Under the pieces are notes generated by a model. It ran no database searches and was not told the DNA's origin. It worked only from the letters and a program-made list of their open reading frames with translations. A stretch of DNA of 8,829 bases from an uncultured Parvularculaceae bacterium. GTDB taxonomy: Bacteria > Pseudomonadota > Alphaproteobacteria > Caulobacterales > Parvularculaceae. Below, one piece after another: positions 1 to 5,837 of this stretch. The stretch lies in the NCBI GenBank assembly GCA_947259815.1, contig CAMYNO010000370.1, positions 1-8,829 of the forward strand, written 5' to 3'. The translations under genes were made by a program, and so were the position numbers. Positions within the stretch are counted from its first letter, which is position 1. Each line of letters opens with the position of its first letter.

Positions 1-90
1 AGCCGCATGCGCGAGGGCAGGAGATGCTGCCAGGCCCATCACCATCGCGGCGGCAAAAAAAATTTTAGACAAATCCGTGCAAATAGACAT
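1..90 (-). CDS. N-terminus of an exported protein, cut by the left edge
   Basis: Only the first 30 codons are in the window; the rest lies beyond position 1. The ATG at 90-88 follows a strong Shine-Dalgarno sequence (GGAGGAG, 5 nt spacer). The peptide begins MSICTDLSKIFFAAAMVMGL and continues with A-A-S-P-A-L-A-H-A-A. It has one lysine, then a hydrophobic alanine-rich stretch, then ALA/AHA motifs that suit signal peptidase I, so this is a typical Sec signal peptide. There is no lipobox in the visible part. The mature protein is not visible, so no function can be given. It is divergent from the lipoprotein gene at 300 and shares a 209-bp intergenic region with it. An A8 run at 55-62 (T8 in the coding strand) falls inside the signal sequence. 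Confidence 0.72.
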   Translation of the reverse strand, partial: MSICTDLSKIFFAAAMVMGLAASPALAHAA

Positions 91-95
91 CGCTT

Positions 96-102
96 CTCCT
101 CC
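96..102 (-). promoter_or_regulatory. Strong ribosome binding site of the left-edge gene
   Basis: Read on the minus strand this is GGAGGAG, 5 nt before the ATG at 90-88. It is the main support for calling a real gene start so close to the window edge. Confidence 0.7.
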
Positions 103-110
103 GGCTGAGA

Positions 111-156
111 AAACGCTGGGAACTTGAAACAAACGCTACAAATACTGGGAAAACGC
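111..156. repeat. Three AAACGC direct repeats with 20-bp period
   Basis: AAACGC occurs at 111-116, 131-136 and 151-156, exactly 20 bp apart, about two helical turns. The first two copies continue with T and the third with G. The array lies 21-66 nt upstream of the leftward start at 90, where an activator or repressor could bind on one face of the helix. The repeats are seen directly; a regulatory role is inference. No known regulator motif was recognised. Confidence 0.4.
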
Positions 157-184
157 GCGAACGCCCGCGCGGCGTCAGAACAGA

Positions 185-209
185 CGCAGATAATCGTAAC
201 ACATCTGCG
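185..209. promoter_or_regulatory. Perfect 7-bp inverted repeat, possible operator
   Basis: CGCAGAT at 185-191 and its exact reverse complement ATCTGCG at 203-209 are separated by 11 nt. Arm centres are 18 bp apart, which suits a dimeric DNA-binding protein. The dyad lies between two divergent genes and overlaps the -10 and part of the spacer of the leftward promoter candidate, as an operator would. It could also be chance or a weak hairpin. No regulator family could be assigned. Confidence 0.35.
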
Positions 210-220
210 GCGCGCGTAAA
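193..220 (-). promoter_or_regulatory. Weak sigma70-like promoter candidate for the left-edge gene
   Basis: On the minus strand TTTACG (215-220, 4 of 6 matches to TTGACA) and TACGAT (193-198, 4 of 6 matches to TATAAT) are 16 nt apart. It points toward the gene starting at 90 and would leave a leader of roughly 100 nt. Matches this weak occur by chance, so it rests mainly on its place in the divergent region and its overlap with the dyad at 185-209. No equally good promoter was found for the rightward genes. Confidence 0.22.
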
Positions 221-299
221 CATGGATGCGGTATGCGAACTTTCCCGCCCGCAGAAGGGGTGATAGGCTTCGCGAAAGTCTCAGCGCCGGAGGATCGTA

Positions 300-803
300 A
301 TGCGTCTTTTAGTTTTCCCCATGATGTTGCTTATTGCTGCGTGTGCGACGGCAGGGCCGGCCGAATACGGGCCCGCCGATGCAAAAGGCTTCGGTTATAC
401 CGAACAGCGCATCGAAAGCGATCGCTATCGCATTGCCTATCAGGGCTCCGGCGGGATGCCGCCGGAAATGGTCGAGGACTACGCGCTGCGCCGCGCGGCC
501 GAGCTTGCGCTTGCAAATGGCTATGACTGGTTTCGCGTGACCGGGCGGAGCATCGACCGCGAAGAACGCGGCGGGGTTTCAGTCGGCACGGGCTTTGGCA
601 CAAGTTCTTATGGCCGGCGCTCTTCGGTTGGCGTCGGCGTCGGCGCGGATCTTGGCAAAGTCGGCGCGCAGGAATTTTTTATCGCCCGCATGGATGTATT
701 ATTCGGCGCCGGTGAAGCGCCGGATGAAGGCGACGCATATGACGCGCGTTCGGTGCTTAACAATCTCGCGGGTCCGCAACCCTATCACTACGAGGAGGAA
801 TAG
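300..803 (+). CDS. Glycine-rich lipoprotein, CC0125/CC1285-like
   Basis: This 167-aa protein is probably anchored to the cell envelope by a lipid. The signal sequence is short and hydrophobic (residues 1-14) and ends in a lipobox, I12-A13-A14 before C15. The ATG follows GGAGG (289-293) with a 6-nt spacer. The core at residues 40-80 has the YRIAYQG motif, then E-D-Y-A-L-R-R-A-A-E-L-A-L, then GYDWFRV, which I recognise as the pattern of the CC0125/CC1285 family of alphaproteobacterial lipoproteins of unknown function. A glycine/serine-rich stretch follows (residues 91-119), and an acidic tail ends in EEE. It is the first gene of a three-gene rightward cluster, and the ribosome binding site of the next gene lies inside its last codons. 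The family assignment is from memory of the motif, not from a search. Confidence 0.8.
   Translation: MRLLVFPMMLLIAACATAGPAEYGPADAKGFGYTEQRIESDRYRIAYQGSGGMPPEMVEDYALRRAAELALANGYDWFRVTGRSIDREERGGVSVGTGFGTSSYGRRSSVGVGVGADLGKVGAQEFFIARMDVLFGAGEAPDEGDAYDARSVLNNLAGPQPYHYEEE
792..798 (+). promoter_or_regulatory. Ribosome binding site that fixes the TTG start of the cupin gene
   Basis: GAGGAGG lies inside the last codons of the lipoprotein gene, 8 nt before the TTG at 807. No ATG occurs in that frame until codon 116, so this site decides the start. Its position suggests coupled translation of the two genes. Confidence 0.7.
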
Positions 804-806
804 TCG

Positions 807-1343
807 TTGGACTGGACCCAACTGCGCCGCATCGTCACTGACAATTCAGCGGAGGGGCGCTCGCGCGTCCTCATCGACGGCGAGGCTGCGAAGCTGATCG
901 CGGTCGAAGAATCGGGACTGGCCGAAATCTGGACGGCCGGTCTGGCGCCGGATCGTCTTTACGATGCAACCGACAAGCTGAAGGATGAAGATCTGCGCCT
1001 TGAGCCGCAAGCCGGCGCCGTCAAGGTGCGCTGGTTCACGGTGGCGCCGGAAAACCCTGCGCAAACTGACGAAGAAAAAGACGCCGCCGCCGGCTTCGCC
1101 TTCGCCGCCGTTGGTGCGGCTCATGCCCGTGTCGATACTTCGCGTCACGCGATGATGCACAAGACGGAAACGCTGGACGTTATCATTCTCGTCAAGGGCG
1201 CGGTCGATCTCATCCTGGATGACGGCGATCCGACGCCGCTGAAAGCCGGCGATGTGGTTATTCAGCGCGCAACGAACCACGCCTGGGTCAACCACGGGAC
1301 AGAGACCGCCTTGCTGGTGGCGGTATTGATCCATCCGGGCTAA
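807..1343 (+). CDS. Cupin-domain protein
   Basis: This 178-aa protein has no signal peptide and is presumably cytoplasmic. The C-terminal half (about residues 105-176) is a single cupin barrel. Its first motif includes H114, H118 and E121 before VIILVKG, ending at G131. The second motif is degenerate: G148-D-V-V-I-Q, the usual PxG replaced, then H158 and N162. H114 or H118 with E121 and H158 could bind a metal, but this is inference. The N-terminal half (residues 1-100) looks like a separate beta-rich region that I do not recognise. Cupins range from dioxygenases and isomerases to ligand sensors, so no reaction is assigned. The start is TTG, supported by GAGGAGG at 792-798. The gene begins 3 nt after the lipoprotein stop and ends 13 nt before the hydroxylase gene, so an operon is likely. 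Confidence 0.82.
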   Translation: MDWTQLRRIVTDNSAEGRSRVLIDGEAAKLIAVEESGLAEIWTAGLAPDRLYDATDKLKDEDLRLEPQAGAVKVRWFTVAPENPAQTDEEKDAAAGFAFAAVGAAHARVDTSRHAMMHKTETLDVIILVKGAVDLILDDGDPTPLKAGDVVIQRATNHAWVNHGTETALLVAVLIHPG

Positions 1344-1356
1344 ACCGCTCGCAACC

Positions 1357-2412
1357 ATGACCGATCCTGTTGCTCTTTTTCATCGCGGCGAGTTCGCGGC
1401 GGCGGCGGAAGCCTTGCTTCCGCTCTATAAACAGAATCTGCGCAACAGCTTGCTTGCGCTTTACGCCGGGGCGGCGTTGATGAAGGCGGGGCGGGAGGCG
1501 CAGGCGCTCGCCGTCTGGTCGCTTGGCGACGAGGTTGGTCCGGTGGTGCGAAACGGGCGAAACGATCCGAATGCGCCGCCCGATATTCGCGAGCTTTCGG
1601 CGTTTGCAGACCAGGCGCTGCGCACGCATCTTGCGCGGTTGCATAAAGATGTGGTGGATGAACTGGATCTCGGCGCAACCGATCGCGTCCGCGATGCGGT
1701 CTGGACGCAGACCCATGACAAGCCTTTCCAGTTTTTGACGGATAAACAGGCGCCGACAATTTTTTATATGCCGGAACTGCCGGCATCGCCGGTGACGGAT
1801 AAATCGGTATTCGACTGGACGCCGGCGCTAGAGGCCGCAACGCAAGCCATACGTTCGGAATATCAGGCCGCCATACAAAAAAATATTCAGCAGGCCCCCT
1901 ATGTGCCGGCGCAAACGCCGTCGCCGCAATGGGCCAGGCTGCGCGGAACACTCGACTGGTCGTCGCTGCATTTGTTCGACAAGGCGAAACGCACGCCGCT
2001 CGCCGATGCGTTCCCTGCAACTCTTGAGGCTTTGAAAAATGTCGATCTCGTTCGAATCGACAACACCCCTCTTGAGGCGTTCTTTTCCCGCCTGAAGCCG
2101 GGTGCGCATATTCCTCCGCATTTTGGCCTGACCAATGCGCGCCTGACGGTGCACCTGCCGCTCATTATACCGGACGATTGCGCGATCCGCGTCGCCGATC
2201 ATGATTACCACTGGCGCGAGGGCGAAATCATCGCCTTTGACGACAGCTATCGTCACGAGGCGTGGAACCGGTCAGATTGCGACCGGGTTGTCCTGATATT
2301 CGAGTGTCATCATCCCGACCTGTCGGTCGATGAACGTCGTGCAATCGAGCACTCCTGGACAGAGCGCCAGCGCTGGATTGATGGCCGATTGAAAACAATA
2401 GGCGTTGGGTAA
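1357..2412 (+). CDS. Aspartyl/asparaginyl beta-hydroxylase-family protein with TPR-like N-terminus
   Basis: This 351-aa protein is a predicted Fe(II)/2-oxoglutarate-dependent oxygenase. Residues 1-57 form paired amphipathic helices rich in alanine and leucine, like TPR repeats. The catalytic domain covers about 190-320. It has PPHFG with H255, then T-N-A-R-L-T-V-H-L-P-L, then DDSYRHEAWN with H300, then R310. In the animal aspartyl hydroxylase, two histidines bind iron without the usual acidic ligand and an arginine 10 residues after the second histidine binds 2-oxoglutarate. The HFG motif here (glycine where other families have Asp/Glu) and the H300-R310 spacing match that scheme. The substrate is unknown: bacterial members may act on proteins, peptides or lipids. 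There is no signal peptide. The ATG has only a weak ribosome binding site, 13 nt after the cupin stop, which suggests translational coupling. Confidence 0.86.
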   Translation: MTDPVALFHRGEFAAAAEALLPLYKQNLRNSLLALYAGAALMKAGREAQALAVWSLGDEVGPVVRNGRNDPNAPPDIRELSAFADQALRTHLARLHKDVVDELDLGATDRVRDAVWTQTHDKPFQFLTDKQAPTIFYMPELPASPVTDKSVFDWTPALEAATQAIRSEYQAAIQKNIQQAPYVPAQTPSPQWARLRGTLDWSSLHLFDKAKRTPLADAFPATLEALKNVDLVRIDNTPLEAFFSRLKPGAHIPPHFGLTNARLTVHLPLIIPDDCAIRVADHDYHWREGEIIAFDDSYRHEAWNRSDCDRVVLIFECHHPDLSVDERRAIEHSWTERQRWIDGRLKTIGVG

Positions 2413-2441
2413 AGGCATTGTTGATGAGATGATCCGCACTA

Positions 2442-2532
2442 TTCATCCTTCGAGACAAAATTTTTCCTTCATCCTGAGGGAGCCAAAGGCTCATCTCGAA
2501 GGGCGAAGAAAAAATTTCCCTCAGGATGAGGG
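2442..2532. repeat. Nested palindromic intergenic repeat (REP-like)
   Basis: The outer arms are TTCATCCTTCGAGAC plus AAAATTTTT on the left (2442-2465) and AAAAAATTT plus CCCTCAGGATGAGGG on the right (2509-2532). Between them is a second unit running from TTCATCCTGAGGGAGCC (2468-2484) through an AAA loop to GGCTCATCTCGAAGGG (2488-2503), with a perfect GAGCC/GGCTC inner stem. The half-motifs CATCCTTCGAGA and CCTCAGGATGAGG are familiar from dispersed intergenic palindromes in many alphaproteobacteria. Here one such unit seems to sit inside the loop of another, so the whole can fold as one long imperfect hairpin. It lies between convergent genes, the usual place for such elements. Whether it is multicopy in this genome cannot be seen from the window. 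Confidence 0.75.
2509..2532 (-). terminator. Candidate intrinsic terminator downstream of rsmA
   Basis: Read on the minus strand, CCCTCA-TCC-TGAGGG forms a 6-bp stem with a 3-nt loop, followed by AAA and then T6. It lies 30 nt past the rsmA stop, at the expected end of the leftward operon. The three A residues between stem and T-run are not ideal, and the stem is also part of the repeat element, so the function is inferred. Confidence 0.45.
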
Positions 2533-2562
2533 CAGTGCGAGCCAAGTGATTTGCAACGGGCT

Positions 2563-3378
2563 TTAAAGCGCATCCGCCAGCATAATGAACTGCGCAACGC
2601 TCAATTCTTCGGCTCGCTCGGTTGGTGCGGCGCCGGCGTCGGCGAGGGCGGCATCGAGGCGAGCTGTATAAAGACCTTTAAGGGAGGATCGCAGCATTTT
2701 GCGCCGTTGACCGAACGCCGCCGCCGTCACCCTTTCAAGGGCCGGAAGGTTCGCCCGTGCGGTCACCGGTGTGAAATGGACAATACTGGAGTCGACTTTC
2801 GGCGGCGGCGTAAAGGCGCGCGCGGGCAGATCGAAAGCGCGGACAGGTTTCGATGCGGCCTGCGCGATGACGGAAAGACGGCCATACGCCTTAGAGCCCG
2901 GCGCGGCGAGAATGCGGTCGGCGACTTCCTTTTGAAACATCAGCGTCATGGACGACCAAAGGGCGGGGCCGGCCTTGAGCCATTTGATCAGCAATTCGGT
3001 CGAAATATTATAGGGCAGGTTGGCGACGATCTTCACCGGCGCTTGTCCGCCCAGTAACGCCAATTCGTCCGCACGCAGTGCATCGGCCTCGATCAGCTGC
3101 AAGCGCCCCGGAAAGTGATCGGCAAGATCGCTCAACGCAGTGATGCACCGCGTATCGCGTTCGATTGCGGTCACCATGGCGCCCGCCTGCAGGAGAGGGC
3201 GCGTCAACCCGCCGGGCCCCGGTCCGATCTCAAGCACGCGGCTCGTTTCATCGACCCCTGCTTCGCGTACGATTTTCGCCGTCAGATTGAGATCGAGGAG
3301 AAAGTGCTGGCCGAGGGATTTTTTTGCGCCAAGCTCATGCGCCTCGATCACCTCGCGCAAGGGCGGCAACTCGGTCAT
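2563..3378 (-). CDS. rsmA: 16S rRNA (adenine1518-N6/adenine1519-N6)-dimethyltransferase
   Basis: RsmA (KsgA) uses S-adenosylmethionine to dimethylate two adjacent adenosines near the 3' end of 16S rRNA, a late step in 30S subunit assembly in the cytoplasm. The 271-aa length is normal for the family. Diagnostic motifs are in order: KSLGQHF (20-26), the SAM-binding loop VLEIGPGPGGLT (48-59), the acidic AIERD (71-75), EADAL (97-101), catalytic NLPYN (120-124), MFQKEVADRI (147-156), PPPKVDS (191-197) and RRKMLR (225-230) in the C-terminal helical domain. The ATG at 3378-3376 overlaps the pdxA stop as ATGA, so translation is probably coupled. A terminator-like hairpin follows. Nothing appears damaged. 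Loss of this gene commonly gives kasugamycin resistance in other bacteria. Confidence 0.97.
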   Translation of the reverse strand: MTELPPLREVIEAHELGAKKSLGQHFLLDLNLTAKIVREAGVDETSRVLEIGPGPGGLTRPLLQAGAMVTAIERDTRCITALSDLADHFPGRLQLIEADALRADELALLGGQAPVKIVANLPYNISTELLIKWLKAGPALWSSMTLMFQKEVADRILAAPGSKAYGRLSVIAQAASKPVRAFDLPARAFTPPPKVDSSIVHFTPVTARANLPALERVTAAAFGQRRKMLRSSLKGLYTARLDAALADAGAAPTERAEELSVAQFIMLADAL

Positions 3379-4373
3379 CGGACGCGTCGGGCGGCGATTT
3401 CACCGGCAAGGCGTATGGCGGCGACGAGGCTGTCGGCCCGCGCCGCGCCTTTGCCGGCGATGTTAAGGGCCGTGCCGTGGTCGGGCGACGTACGCGCAAT
3501 CGGCAGGCCAAGCGTCACGTTGACGGCGTCGTGGAACGCCAGGGTCTTGGCCGGGATCAACGCCTGATCGTGCAGCATGCAAAGGGCGGCGTCGTATTTC
3601 GCCCGCGCCTCCTCATGGAACATGGTGTCGGCGGGGAGCGGCCCGGTTGCGTCGACGCCCATGGACTTTAACTCATCAATGGCGGGCGCGATGATCATCG
3701 CGTCTTCCATACCCATGGCGCTGTCTTCGCCCGCATGGGGGTTGAGCCCGGAAATGGCGAGGCGCGGTGCGGCGATGCCGAAATCGTTCTTTAATGCGTG
3801 CGCGGTGATTAAAGCTGTTTTCACGATAAGATCGGGGCGCAGGGACTTTACTGCGGCGCTGACCGACAGATGGATCGTGACGGGAACCGTGCGCAGCGTC
3901 GGCCCGGCGAGCATCATCACGGCGCCGCGCGGCGTGTCCGTCGGCGTTTCTACATCCTGCGTCAACGCTTCGAGAAACTCCGTATGCCCCGGAAATGCAA
4001 AGCCGGAAGCGAGGAGCGCGGATTTCTGGATCGGATTGGTGACAACGGCACCGGCGGCGCCGTCTATGGCGAACCTTGTCGCCTGCTCGATGCTGGCGAT
4101 TACCGCTTGCGCCGTGTGAGGGGAGGCGACGCCACTATGCGCGTCGACCGCCTTTGCGAGCGGCAAAATGGGGAGCGCGGATGAGAAGAGGGCGGGCGCA
4201 TCGGCGGGCGTTTCAATCGTTGCAATCTCGACATTGGGATACAGCGCCGGGTCTGAAATGATGAAAAAGGCCGGTCCGCTTTCGCACAATTGGACCCATG
4301 CTTTTTCGGTGATTTCCGGCGCAACGCCGCCGGGTTCGCCCATGGTGACGGCGAGCGGCGTATTTGCATTCAT
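3375..4373 (-). CDS. pdxA: 4-hydroxythreonine-4-phosphate dehydrogenase
   Basis: PdxA oxidises 4-phosphooxy-L-threonine with NAD(P)+. The product loses CO2 and is joined with deoxyxylulose 5-phosphate by PdxJ to make pyridoxine 5'-phosphate (vitamin B6). The 332-aa length is typical. The N-terminal motif is GEPGGVAPEI (12-21), a variant of the more usual GDPAGIGPE. PGHTEF carries the substrate-contacting H130-T131. The three metal ligands are visible as H168 (VTIHLS), H213 (NPHAGE) and H268 (MLHDQ), matching the spacing of H166, H211 and H266 in E. coli. GLPIARTSPDHGTA (289-302) is the conserved late motif. The ATG lies 5 nt after the surA stop with only a weak ribosome binding site, and the stop overlaps the rsmA start. 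The surA-pdxA-rsmA order is also found in E. coli. Confidence 0.97.
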   Translation of the reverse strand: MNANTPLAVTMGEPGGVAPEITEKAWVQLCESGPAFFIISDPALYPNVEIATIETPADAPALFSSALPILPLAKAVDAHSGVASPHTAQAVIASIEQATRFAIDGAAGAVVTNPIQKSALLASGFAFPGHTEFLEALTQDVETPTDTPRGAVMMLAGPTLRTVPVTIHLSVSAAVKSLRPDLIVKTALITAHALKNDFGIAAPRLAISGLNPHAGEDSAMGMEDAMIIAPAIDELKSMGVDATGPLPADTMFHEEARAKYDAALCMLHDQALIPAKTLAFHDAVNVTLGLPIARTSPDHGTALNIAGKGAARADSLVAAIRLAGEIAARRVR

Positions 4374-4378
4374 GAAGG

Positions 4379-5737
4379 TCAGCCGTTGACGTCGATCGGG
4401 CTTTTCAGGCGAACGTCGATCGCCGCCCGGCGCTCCAGATCGCGTAGATATTGCTGGCTGATGCGCGACAGTTGCCGTTGCAGGATACGGCTCTCCAGCG
4501 TTTCGCGCGACGGCAGGCCAAGGCCCTCATCCTTGTCGCAGACATAGGCCGTGTGATAGGCGCCGTCGGCCTGAATGACCGGCATCAGATCGCCGCGCGA
4601 AAGCCCGTCAACGAAGTCCGAAAATCTCGGATCGATCTTGTCGAGCGTGACGTTCTCCAGCAGCGCGTAGCCGATATCTTCGCCAAGGTCCGTGCGCAGC
4701 GCGCGTTGCGAGCAGGCATCGGCGTTCTTGATTTTCTCAAAGGCAAGGCGCGCGGCGTTTTCGCCAACCGATGTGGGCGCCGAGGCGTAGGCCAGTGTGA
4801 ATGTCGGCTCGCCGGCGACGCTCGCTTCGCGCTTGTCGCGAATGGCGAGGATCATGAAGGCGCCTTCCGACGGGATCGGATTGGTAACGGCGCCGGCCGG
4901 TAATTCACGGATCGCCTGATCGAGTTCCGGCGCCATTTCGCCGGCGCGCACCCAGCCAATGTCGCCGCCGACAGCAGCGGTGGTGCAGCCGGAATATTGC
5001 TGCGCGATAACCGCGAAGGGAACGCCGCGGCGCATCTGTTCGATAAGTTGCAAGCCGCCCTGATAATATTGCTGGGCCTGGGACGGGTCGTCGACGGGAA
5101 TACAGATTTCTGAAATCAGGAATTGATCGAGGCTGGCGTCTGCGCGCATGCGCTCCATGGTGTCTTCGATTTCATCATCGTTGACGCGAACGCGGTCGCG
5201 ATAGCGGCCCTGAACCAGTTCCGGCCACAAGACCCCGGCCATGATCTGGCTGCGCAGGGATTTTTCCGAGACCCCCTGACTATTGAGCGCCTCGATTAAC
5301 GCCGCCGGCGCCATGTTGAACTGGGCGGCCATGCCCCCCAACTCGTTCTGAAAATCACGATCCGAGAAAGTCATCTCGTATTTTTCGGTTTCCTGGATTT
5401 TCAGCTTTTCCTGCACCAACTCGGTCAGCGCCTGCTGCTGCAGTTGCGGCATCGCTTCCTTGGGGATCCGTCCGCCGGAAGAGATAATGGCGAGGCGCAT
5501 GCGCTGGCGCACGTCGAAGGTGGTGATGACCTTGTCATTGACGACGGCGGCGATGGATTCCACTGGCAAGCCGGAACGGGCGATGACTTCATCGCTGGTG
5601 GGCGGCGTCTCGTCAGCTGTCTGGGCGGTTGCCACACCTGAAACCAGGCTGAAAAAAAGCACACAGGCCATTGAATATATTTTGATAAAGCGCATCACCA
5701 TCATTCTTGTCTGGTTCCGTTTGAGCCGGCTCGCCAT
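4379..5737 (-). CDS. surA: Periplasmic peptidyl-prolyl isomerase/chaperone SurA
   Basis: SurA is a periplasmic chaperone that carries unfolded outer-membrane proteins, including LptD, toward the BAM machine. The 452-aa precursor has a signal sequence (hydrophobic residues 17-37, cleavage likely after A39 in ATA-Q). The SurA N-terminal domain begins at SIAAVVNDKVITTFDVRQRM (61-80) and runs to about 200. One parvulin domain covers about 204-302, with the GGDIGWVRAGEM motif (257-268). A second, degenerate rotamase-like region (about 305-402) has fewer parvulin hallmarks. The C-terminal helix (410-440) resembles the one that packs on the chaperone core. Other in-frame ATGs at codons 12, 13 and 15 give shorter signal peptides, and none has a clearly better ribosome binding site. 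It begins 95 nt after the lptD stop and is followed 5 nt later by pdxA. Confidence 0.95.
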   Translation of the reverse strand: MASRLKRNQTRMMVMRFIKIYSMACVLFFSLVSGVATAQTADETPPTSDEVIARSGLPVESIAAVVNDKVITTFDVRQRMRLAIISSGGRIPKEAMPQLQQQALTELVQEKLKIQETEKYEMTFSDRDFQNELGGMAAQFNMAPAALIEALNSQGVSEKSLRSQIMAGVLWPELVQGRYRDRVRVNDDEIEDTMERMRADASLDQFLISEICIPVDDPSQAQQYYQGGLQLIEQMRRGVPFAVIAQQYSGCTTAAVGGDIGWVRAGEMAPELDQAIRELPAGAVTNPIPSEGAFMILAIRDKREASVAGEPTFTLAYASAPTSVGENAARLAFEKIKNADACSQRALRTDLGEDIGYALLENVTLDKIDPRFSDFVDGLSRGDLMPVIQADGAYHTAYVCDKDEGLGLPSRETLESRILQRQLSRISQQYLRDLERRAAIDVRLKSPIDVNG

Positions 5738-5782
5738 GCCGCCGAAAGCTCGAAGAAACGGAGTTCTAGGCGAAAAGCGTGA

Positions 5783-5837
5783 CGAAAAATAGGCCGTTTT
5801 GCCGTTCTGGCAAGCCGGCGGGCGGAACGGGCCTATT
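5783..5837 (-). terminator. Hairpin at the lptD stop, possible terminator or attenuator
   Basis: AATAGGCC (5788-5795) and its exact complement GGCCTATT (5830-5837) flank a loop whose inner parts also pair (5796-5803 with 5821-5828, allowing one bulged base and two mismatches on the transcribed strand). On the minus strand the stem ends in TATTTTTCG, a short T-run. The lptD stop codon lies in the first arm. The U tract is short and the loop long, so partial termination or mRNA stabilisation is as likely as full termination. Confidence 0.35.
5786..5813 (-). promoter_or_regulatory. Candidate sigma70-type promoter for surA-pdxA-rsmA
   Basis: On the minus strand TTGCCA (5808-5813, 5 of 6 matches to TTGACA) is followed after 16 nt by TATTTT (5786-5791, 4 of 6 matches to TATAAT). 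Initiation would fall near 5779, giving a leader of about 40 nt before the surA ATG at 5737. It overlaps the hairpin at 5783-5837, so the two readings compete, or the site may do both jobs. Confidence 0.3.

Larger units (their letters stand above)
2413..2562. other. Convergent intergenic region
   Basis: These 150 bp separate the rightward hydroxylase gene from the leftward rsmA. Positions 2442-2532 are a nested palindromic repeat, annotated separately. The flanks 2413-2441 and 2533-2562 show no gene or motif that I can support. Confidence 0.7.

Noticed and set aside
121..148. Rightward promoter built on TTGAAA at 124-129
   Set aside because: No acceptable -10 hexamer lies 16-18 nt downstream; TACTGG at 143-148 is too close.
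1874..1881. A-run in the hydroxylase gene as a possible frameshift site
   Set aside because: The frame continues correctly into the conserved catalytic motifs, so there is no sign of a shift.
846..2256. Long minus-strand open frames opposite the cupin and hydroxylase genes (846-1358, 1288-1716, 1340-2020, 1828-2256)
   Set aside because: They lie antisense to genes with clear domains, have arginine/proline-rich composition typical of GC-rich shadow frames, and show no family motif.
2442..2532. CRISPR array or insertion-sequence end
   Set aside because: There are no regularly spaced identical repeats with unique spacers, and no transposase or target-site duplication. The structure is a palindromic intergenic repeat.
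2551..3671. Plus-strand open frames opposite rsmA and pdxA (2551-3057, 3115-3567, 3324-3671)
   Set aside because: They are antisense to well-supported conserved genes, with no plausible start context or recognisable domain.
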